From assembly GCA_043806975.1 (NCBI GenBank), contig JAZDGL010000049.1, positions 1 through 18,110 on the forward strand: 18,110 bases of DNA, read 5' to 3'. The notes below the pieces were generated by a model. It was not told the DNA's origin. It made no database searches and saw nothing but the letters and a program-made list of their open reading frames with translations. Each line of letters begins with the position of its first letter. Position 1 is the first letter of the stretch. This DNA comes from JAZDGL01 sp043806975. GTDB lineage: Bacteria > Patescibacteriota > Minisyncoccia > CAYZDR01. The translations under genes and the position numbers were made by a program. This document shows positions 13,530 to 18,110 of this stretch, one piece after another.

Positions 13530-13657
13530 GCGTCATTCTAAGCGACGAAGGAGTGACCGCATGCCGCATAAAGCTATAAGCGGTGAGGCAAGAATCCCAT
13601 TTTTTTCAGCTTAAATACGGGATCCTTCACTTCGCTCCGCTCCGTTCAGGATGACGC
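13530..13657. repeat. 128-base palindromic repeat ending GCGTCATTCT/AGGATGACGC
   Basis: GCGTCATTCT (13530-13539) and AGGATGACGC (13648-13657) are inverted repeats. The interior carries AAGAATCCC and GGGATCCTTCACTTCGCTCC, the wording of GTCATTCTGAGCGAAGC...-type palindromes common in many bacterial genomes. It is probably a short noncoding dispersed repeat. Confidence 0.6.
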
Positions 13658-13668
13658 CTTGACTATAA

Positions 13669-13697
13669 AAAACCCCTCTTTCAAGAAGAGGGGTTTT
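13669..13697. terminator. bidirectional intrinsic terminator
   Basis: AAAACCCCTCTT (13669-13680) pairs perfectly with AAGAGGGGTTTT (13686-13697) across a 5-base loop. T-runs follow on both strands (T6 on the minus strand, T4 on the plus), placed between the convergent M23 and DsbA-like genes. Confidence 0.75.
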
Positions 13698-13711
13698 CAA
13701 GTCATCGCTCA

Positions 13712-13777
13712 CGCAAAACAAATTATTTTATAAAACCCCCTTCATCCCCCCTTGCCAAGGGGGGAAATATTGGGATT
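13712..13777. repeat. one-ended remnant of the MITE-like element
   Basis: CGCAAAACAAATTA (13712-13725) equals the inner part of the left terminal repeat of copy 1, followed by AAAACCCCCTTCATCCCCCC and a CTTGCCAAGG hairpin as in copy 2. No matching right end is present, so it looks truncated or internally rearranged. Confidence 0.55.
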
Positions 13778-13867
13778 CCTCTGCTCGCCTCCGCCTGAAT
13801 ATAGGCGGAGCTCGGTTGGGATGACAAATAAGGACAGCGAGTAGTTGCGCTTATAACTTTAAACTCT

Positions 13868-14608
13868 TTATTCCACCCATCCTTTAACTTCATCCTCGCT
13901 TGGCAAGCCTTCTTTGATTATCTTTCCATCAGCTACAAAAGTAGGCGACCCCTTAATCCCCATTTCTTGTGATCGCGCCATATCCTGCAAAATTAAATCA
14001 GCATATTTTTTGCTCGCCACGCAATCGTCAAACGAAGCCATATTTAAATTGATTTCGTTGGCATAGCTTGAAAAACCCGCGCTGCTTCTTTGTATATCTT
14101 CTTGGTTTTTGAGAACCTGCTCAAGCATTTGCCAAAAACGCCCCTGCTGTCCCGCGCAAGCGCACGCCATCGCCGCTTCTTGAGATTTTTTATCTAATAT
14201 CGGTAAATTTCTAAAAACCAGCTTTGCTTTTTCATCTTTAATAATAGCTTGTTTCGTTTTTTTCAAAAGAGAATGAGTAAAAAATATTTTCGTATAGGGA
14301 CACATCAAATCAAAAAACCCTTCAATTTCCACAGGCGCATTTTCACTTCCTAAAAACGGGGCAGAATAAGGCGCCATTTTTAAAAGCTCCCCGGCTTTCT
14401 TTTTTATCTCTTCGCTTTCAAATTCCTGTTGATTTTTTTTGTCTCCAAAACTCATTAAAGATGCGAGTTTTTTTGGATTTAAATTTTTTACCGCAAATCT
14501 TCCTGTTCTAAAAAAAGCAAAGCTTCCCGCAAAAACAAAAACTCCGACAACGGTTGCCGTTAAAATATTCTCCCATAAATCTTGGGATGAAAAATCTTTG
14601 AAATCCAT
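13868..14608 (-). CDS. membrane-anchored DsbA-like thioredoxin-fold protein with monothiol active site
   Basis: The protein has 246 residues. An N-terminal membrane anchor (about 14-33, ILTATVVGVFVFAGSFAFF) places the rest outside the cell. The thioredoxin-fold domain starts about residue 82 (YSAPFLGSENAPVEIEGFFD). The active site reads C103-P-Y-T106, where DsbA-like relatives have C-P-x-C, so the resolving cysteine is absent. The cis-proline loop GSPTFV (Pro222) and the helical insertion (AMACACAGQQGRFWQMLEQVL, FDDCVASKKYADLI) are normal for the family. Two other conserved-position cysteines and the ACAC pair remain. A dithiol oxidase role is therefore doubtful; an isomerase, reductase or mixed-disulfide chaperone role is possible. 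It is divergent from the TSP3/Cys-rich operon. Confidence 0.85.
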   Translation of the reverse strand: MDFKDFSSQDLWENILTATVVGVFVFAGSFAFFRTGRFAVKNLNPKKLASLMSFGDKKNQQEFESEEIKKKAGELLKMAPYSAPFLGSENAPVEIEGFFDLMCPYTKIFFTHSLLKKTKQAIIKDEKAKLVFRNLPILDKKSQEAAMACACAGQQGRFWQMLEQVLKNQEDIQRSSAGFSSYANEINLNMASFDDCVASKKYADLILQDMARSQEMGIKGSPTFVADGKIIKEGLPSEDEVKGWVE

Positions 14609-14615
14609 TATTGAT

Positions 14616-14621
14616 ATTATA
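14616..14621 (-). promoter_or_regulatory. -10 box of the DsbA-like gene, leaderless geometry
   Basis: A perfect TATAAT preceded by TGG lies on the minus strand, seven bases before the ATG at 14608. No good -35 is seen. The spacing predicts a transcript that begins at or within a base or two of the start codon. Confidence 0.55.
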
Positions 14622-14637
14622 CCACAAAATCGTAAAG

Positions 14638-14730
14638 TATAGCTACCACAAAATAAATTATTAAAAAATCCCTCTTCAATCTCCCTTCTTAAAGGGAGAA
14701 AAGCACAAAATTTGTTTTATGGCAGCTATA
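14638..14730. repeat. MITE-like element, copy 3 (shortest complete copy)
   Basis: The left end (14638-14659, TATAGCTACCACAAAATAAA...) and the right end (14708-14730, ...TTTTATGGCAGCTATA) are inverted repeats closely matching copy 1. Between them is a single core unit with a CTCCCTTCTTAAAGGGAG hairpin. It lies between the divergent promoters of the DsbA-like and TSP3 genes, so at 93 bases it may represent the minimal form of the family. Confidence 0.75.
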
Positions 14731-14782
14731 TCTAATAAAAGTTTTCCACAGCGATAGCAATGCTTTTATTTAACTAAAATGG

Positions 14783-14788
14783 TATAAT
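14783..14788 (+). promoter_or_regulatory. -10 box of the TSP3/Cys-rich operon, leaderless geometry
   Basis: A perfect TATAAT preceded by GG lies seven bases before ATG 14796. The -35 region at normal spacing (ATGCTT) is weak. The same -10 to ATG distance is seen at 11942 and 14616. Confidence 0.55.
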
Positions 14789-14795
14789 TATATTA

Positions 14796-15707
14796 ATGAA
14801 AAGTTATTTTTTAAGAATAGTATCGGTTCTATTTCTTACGGGAGCGGTTATTGCCGTCGCGGTTTTTTGGATACAAAAAAACACCAAACAAAACAAAAAA
14901 CTTTCAGCTTCATTCTTAAGCTCTTTTGCCGATAAAGATAGCGACGGAGACGGGCTGAACGACAATATGGAATCTATTTATGGAACCGATTTTAACAAAT
15001 CCGATACAGATGGAGACGGTTTTCTAGACGGAGAGGAAGTTATTAGCGGATATGATCCGTTAAAGCCCGCCCCCAACGACAAACTTAATACAAAATATAC
15101 AATTATCCCCCGACCGGCGGCAGGATCAATAAAAAACCTGAACTATACTAACGATTTAATAGAAAAACTAACTGAAAAAATTGTTGGTGAAGAAATTTTA
15201 CCTAGGAAAGATAACGAAATTGTCACTTTGGAAAATCCATCTTCTATAGAAGAAGCGCTTTCAGCGGCTGTTCAAAGATCTTACCAAGAATTTACTCCGC
15301 CACAAATACCAAGCGACCAAATAATCATCAACGACGATAATTCAGAAGATTCCATAAAATTATATGGGCAAAAAATGTCTGCCTGTTTAACGCCTATAAC
15401 CCAAGTTTCTTCTATTGATATTGACGAAGGAAAAATAACTTTTGATAATTTGGTTGTTCTATGCGAGAATACAGCAATAAATATGAAAAAAATTTCAGTC
15501 CCTTCCGATTTAGCAGAACTCCACAAAAAACACATTAGTCTTCTTATCATTCAAACAAATGTTATAAAAGCAGTCGCAGACATTCAAAATGACCCATTAA
15601 AAGCAAATATCGCTCTCTCGCAGTTGGGGACAATTCGCAAGCTATCAGAAGAAGTTTTAAATGACATATTTAAAAATATAAAAAGTCATATTCATATTCA
15701 AGGATAA
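14796..15707 (+). CDS. exported/membrane-anchored protein with thrombospondin type 3 calcium-binding repeats
   Basis: The protein has 303 residues. An N-terminal hydrophobic segment (about 7-26, IVSVLFLTGAVIAVAVFW) acts as a signal anchor. Residues 46-80 contain two TSP3-type loops, DKDSDGDGLND and DTDGDGFLDGEE, each with the D-x-D-x-D-G spacing that binds calcium. The remainder (about 95-303) is mostly helical and acidic with two cysteines (MSACLTPI and VLCEN) and no recognised domain. TSP3 repeats of this kind are frequent on CPR surface proteins. The stop is 3 bases before the next start, so the two genes form an operon with matched localisation. ATG 14796 is fixed by the -10 at N7; no Shine-Dalgarno sequence exists. 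Confidence 0.82.
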   Translation: MKSYFLRIVSVLFLTGAVIAVAVFWIQKNTKQNKKLSASFLSSFADKDSDGDGLNDNMESIYGTDFNKSDTDGDGFLDGEEVISGYDPLKPAPNDKLNTKYTIIPRPAAGSIKNLNYTNDLIEKLTEKIVGEEILPRKDNEIVTLENPSSIEEALSAAVQRSYQEFTPPQIPSDQIIINDDNSEDSIKLYGQKMSACLTPITQVSSIDIDEGKITFDNLVVLCENTAINMKKISVPSDLAELHKKHISLLIIQTNVIKAVADIQNDPLKANIALSQLGTIRKLSEEVLNDIFKNIKSHIHIQG

Positions 15708-15710
15708 AAA

Positions 15711-18110
15711 GTGTTAAAAATTAACCAAAAAATAAAAAAACTTACTCTAAATAAAACTATTGCTTTTTTTCTTGCGGCAACTTTTATTTTTCAAATAATA
15801 TTTGGAGGGATTGTATTACAGGTAAAGCAAGCAAACGCAATACCAGTGATTCCAGCAGACAGCTGGGCAACCATAGGAGAATTCATTTGGGATATAGGGG
15901 GAAAACAAGTTTGGGATGCTGCAAAATGGGTATATGAAAAAGCTTACTATGTTGCCGATCTTGCGGCCGATACTCTAAGTTCTATTGCAGATGGCATTTC
16001 TTCTTTCGTTGATACTTGGACAAAAAATCATGAATGGCTAGCAGAATTGTTAAAAATTGCATGGAATGTGCTCAGAAAAAAATTTTTTGATATGCTTGTA
16101 AATACCATCATTGATTGGATACAGGGAGGAAAAGGAGGAAGCACTAAATTTGTTACAGATTGGAAAAAATTCTTAGGAGATGTCGCAAACGAAGCCGGCG
16201 GGATGTTTATTGAAGGAAGCGATTTAGCGTGGCTTTGCGATAGCTTTTCTACGCAAATAAAAATAGCGTTAGGCACGGTTCCGCCGTTCAAAGAAAAAGT
16301 TAGCTGCACACTTGATGAAATAGCTGATAACATCAACGACTATTACGGAGATATGCGGGCGGGCGGAGGATGGGATGGATGGCTAAAAGTTACTCAGCGA
16401 TCAAATAATGTTTTCGGAGCATATTTTGATGTTCAAGGAGAGAAACTATCTAGAGAAATGAAAGCGACAGAAGCCCTCGCGAATGAAGCAATTTCAGGAA
16501 GCGGCTTTCTTGGAGATAAAATCTGTAAAGAATGGGGCGATTGTGATGAGCAAATGATTGAATATTGCGAAGGAGACGGACTCCCAGCAGAAACTTGCAA
16601 AGAACAAAACTGCCAATGTAAAAAATGGGAATCTCGCACACCTGGAAAAGTTATGGCAGATGCTGTATCAAAAGCAACCACGATGGACTTAGATTGGCTG
16701 ATTAGCTCTGATGATTACACGGAATATGTTGCGGCAATTTTAGATGCGGTTATCATTAGGGTAACCAAGGAAGGTTTAGCCCTTACGCAAACCGATGAAA
16801 ATGGAAAAAATGGTTCATATAGCTCTCGTGGTATGACATCGGAAGAACGAGGTTTGCAAGCTCAATATGAAAATATGAATGACCTCGCAAACCAAATGTC
16901 GCAAGGAGATCTTGATCAAGCGGCTGCTACAAGCGGATATGGCGATAAAATAGATATTGCCAACAGACAAGGACAACGCCAACTAATGCTCGGATTTAAA
17001 AATGAGCTAAGAGAAGTTAAACAAAATATTAAAAAAGTTTTTGATTATTTGCGAGAGCAAGAAGAAAATGTTAACGCGCTGGACGAGTGCACAAATACAA
17101 AATATGACTTATGTTTAGGGATTGCTTCAGATAAGATAAGCGCATCTTTGTCCAAAAAACCTTCCACGATAAGCGACGATGGAAACGGAAACCCCATTAT
17201 GGTCATCGTGGGAACCAGCATAGATGAATTTTGCGCAAGTAAAAAATTAACCTGCGCGGAAACAGATCCCGTTAAACAGCTAATCTGCCAGGAGGAAAAA
17301 TACTCTGCTTGTATTTCCGAAGCAAAATCATTACTTAAGGAAAAATTTGAAAATTATTGCTATGATCCCAACGATGTTTATACAATTTCTCTTCAAGAAC
17401 AAGCTGAATCAGCAGAATGGTTTAAAGAATATCTAAATACTCATGAGCAACTGATCCAATATGAAAAAACTTACACCAATATTGATATGGAAATAGCCGT
17501 GACTGACGAAATTTTACAAAAATTAGAAAAATATAAACCCTTTGATGAATGCATAGAAAAAAATTGTTCTGCCGTCAGCGATTTTCAAACCTGCAAAAAC
17601 GAGGTTATGGCAGAAGAAACAGGAATTTGTTTTACACAAGAAGTTACAGTAACCGCGTTAGAGTCATATAATCCATTCCTGGTTTGTGCTGAGGACAATT
17701 GCGGATCTAACCCTACTAGCGAATGCTATGTTAAAATTACTTCAACAACAGGAGCTTGTGCTCAGTTTATGACCTACATGCTCACATATTCTGAACTTAC
17801 AAATAACCCGAAATCAGCTATAACCGAGGAAAATATAAAATTAATGCAAGAGATTCAAGAGGTAAAACAACAAGACTACTTTAAAATAATATCTGACATA
17901 TCCTCTAAATCCAAACAAATTCCTAGACAAGATGAAGAGTGCCTTGACGGAACAGTTCTTCCAAAAGTAACCGCCAACGAATACGAACTAACTCATATCT
18001 GCACAGTCAAGGCTATGCAAAAATGCGCGCCAATTCCATCAATGGATCGGATTGTAAGCGAGAAAATTTGGTATAGTTTTATAGGAGAAGCAGAGAGAAG
18101 AAAAGGATGG
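15711..18110 (+). CDS. large exported cysteine-rich protein of unknown function (3' end beyond window)
   Basis: The frame is open for exactly 800 codons from GTG 15711 to the window end with no stop. Translation gives a basic N-terminus, a hydrophobic core (about 16-36, TIAFFLAATFIFQIIFGGIVL) and a signal-peptidase-I-like site VKQANA before IPVIPADSW (cleavage after Ala43). Residues 44-170 are Trp-rich and amphipathic (WVYEKAYYVADLAADTL). From Cys176 on I count about 26 cysteines, for example CKEQNCQCKKW, ECIEKNC and CAEDNCGSN, pointing to a disulfide-rich mature protein. GTG follows the upstream stop by 3 bases. I recognise no catalytic domain. In CPR genomes such proteins can lie near type IV secretion- or pilus-like genes, but none is in view, so that role is speculative. 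Confidence 0.8.
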   Translation, partial: MLKINQKIKKLTLNKTIAFFLAATFIFQIIFGGIVLQVKQANAIPVIPADSWATIGEFIWDIGGKQVWDAAKWVYEKAYYVADLAADTLSSIADGISSFVDTWTKNHEWLAELLKIAWNVLRKKFFDMLVNTIIDWIQGGKGGSTKFVTDWKKFLGDVANEAGGMFIEGSDLAWLCDSFSTQIKIALGTVPPFKEKVSCTLDEIADNINDYYGDMRAGGGWDGWLKVTQRSNNVFGAYFDVQGEKLSREMKATEALANEAISGSGFLGDKICKEWGDCDEQMIEYCEGDGLPAETCKEQNCQCKKWESRTPGKVMADAVSKATTMDLDWLISSDDYTEYVAAILDAVIIRVTKEGLALTQTDENGKNGSYSSRGMTSEERGLQAQYENMNDLANQMSQGDLDQAAATSGYGDKIDIANRQGQRQLMLGFKNELREVKQNIKKVFDYLREQEENVNALDECTNTKYDLCLGIASDKISASLSKKPSTISDDGNGNPIMVIVGTSIDEFCASKKLTCAETDPVKQLICQEEKYSACISEAKSLLKEKFENYCYDPNDVYTISLQEQAESAEWFKEYLNTHEQLIQYEKTYTNIDMEIAVTDEILQKLEKYKPFDECIEKNCSAVSDFQTCKNEVMAEETGICFTQEVTVTALESYNPFLVCAEDNCGSNPTSECYVKITSTTGACAQFMTYMLTYSELTNNPKSAITEENIKLMQEIQEVKQQDYFKIISDISSKSKQIPRQDEECLDGTVLPKVTANEYELTHICTVKAMQKCAPIPSMDRIVSEKIWYSFIGEAERRKGW

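Larger units (their letters stand above)
13502..13867. other. intergenic region filled by repeats between convergent genes
   Basis: This region holds a 128-base palindromic element, a bidirectional terminator, a one-ended MITE-like remnant, and an 8-bp hairpin (CTCCGCCT 13789-13796 with AGGCGGAG 13803-13810). No open frame of interest was seen. Confidence 0.6.

Noticed and set aside
16028..16681. Minus-strand frames of 63-102 codons opposite the long exported protein
   Set aside because: They are antisense shadows of an 800-codon frame with a signal peptide and organised cysteines, and have no ribosome-binding site or homology I recognise.
1..18110. tRNA, rRNA, tmRNA, RNase P or SRP RNA genes
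   Set aside because: Reading the intergenic spaces on both strands gave no cloverleaf with a T-loop GTTCRA or other recognisable core; this was by eye, so a divergent small RNA could be missed.

Overview
The window reads as a chromosome segment of a low-GC bacterium of the Candidate Phyla Radiation (Patescibacteria, probably a Parcubacteria-like lineage). This is an inference. It rests on the AT-rich sequence, small gene set, leaderless-looking promoters, two membrane proteins of a type I associate with CPR genomes, an exported thrombospondin-3/cysteine-rich pair, and many short GC-rich palindromic repeats between genes and even inside housekeeping genes. No rRNA, tRNA, transposase, integrase or CRISPR array was found.

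Layout. 1-288: a MITE-like element with terminal inverted repeats. 289-2389: two co-directional single-pass membrane proteins. 2390-3048: a 659-base stretch with a good promoter and palindromes but no convincing gene. 3049-5419: a forward cluster of a DksA/TraR zinc-finger protein, signal peptidase II (lspA) and the ComM/YifB AAA+ protein. 5420-5781: a cluster of five different hairpins between convergent genes. 5782-7566 (minus): 16S rRNA dimethyltransferase rsmA, carrying an in-frame palindromic insertion, and a TrmB-type regulator. 7818-8411: an isolated unknown gene with a near-consensus promoter and its own terminator. 8410-9827 (minus): an AbiE-type toxin/antitoxin operon, bordered upstream by what looks like a relic of a second abiEii gene. 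9817-11934 (minus): a UvrD/PcrA/Rep helicase, also with an in-frame repeat insertion. 12440-13501: a LysM-LysM-M23 cell-wall peptidase. 13502-13867: repeats and a bidirectional terminator. 13868-14608 (minus): a membrane-anchored DsbA-like protein whose active site has only one cysteine. 14796-18110: an operon of a thrombospondin-type-3 protein and a very long, cysteine-rich exported protein that runs off the window.

How it fits together. The core genes (rsmA, uvrD, comM, lspA, dksA) are ordinary housekeeping and competence functions. The envelope genes (M23 peptidase, DsbA-like protein, TSP3 protein, Cys-rich exported protein) are consistent with building and redox-maturing a surface structure; that link is inferred from content and proximity only. 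The most notable signals are (1) two families of palindromic repeats that have entered rsmA and uvrD in frame without disrupting conserved motifs, (2) the five-hairpin cluster at 5425-5743, (3) three promoters with exactly TATAAT-N7-ATG geometry, implying leaderless mRNAs, (4) the ~60-base imperfect repeat of the abiEii 3' end on both sides of the abiE operon, and (5) the exported Cys-rich protein of at least 800 residues.
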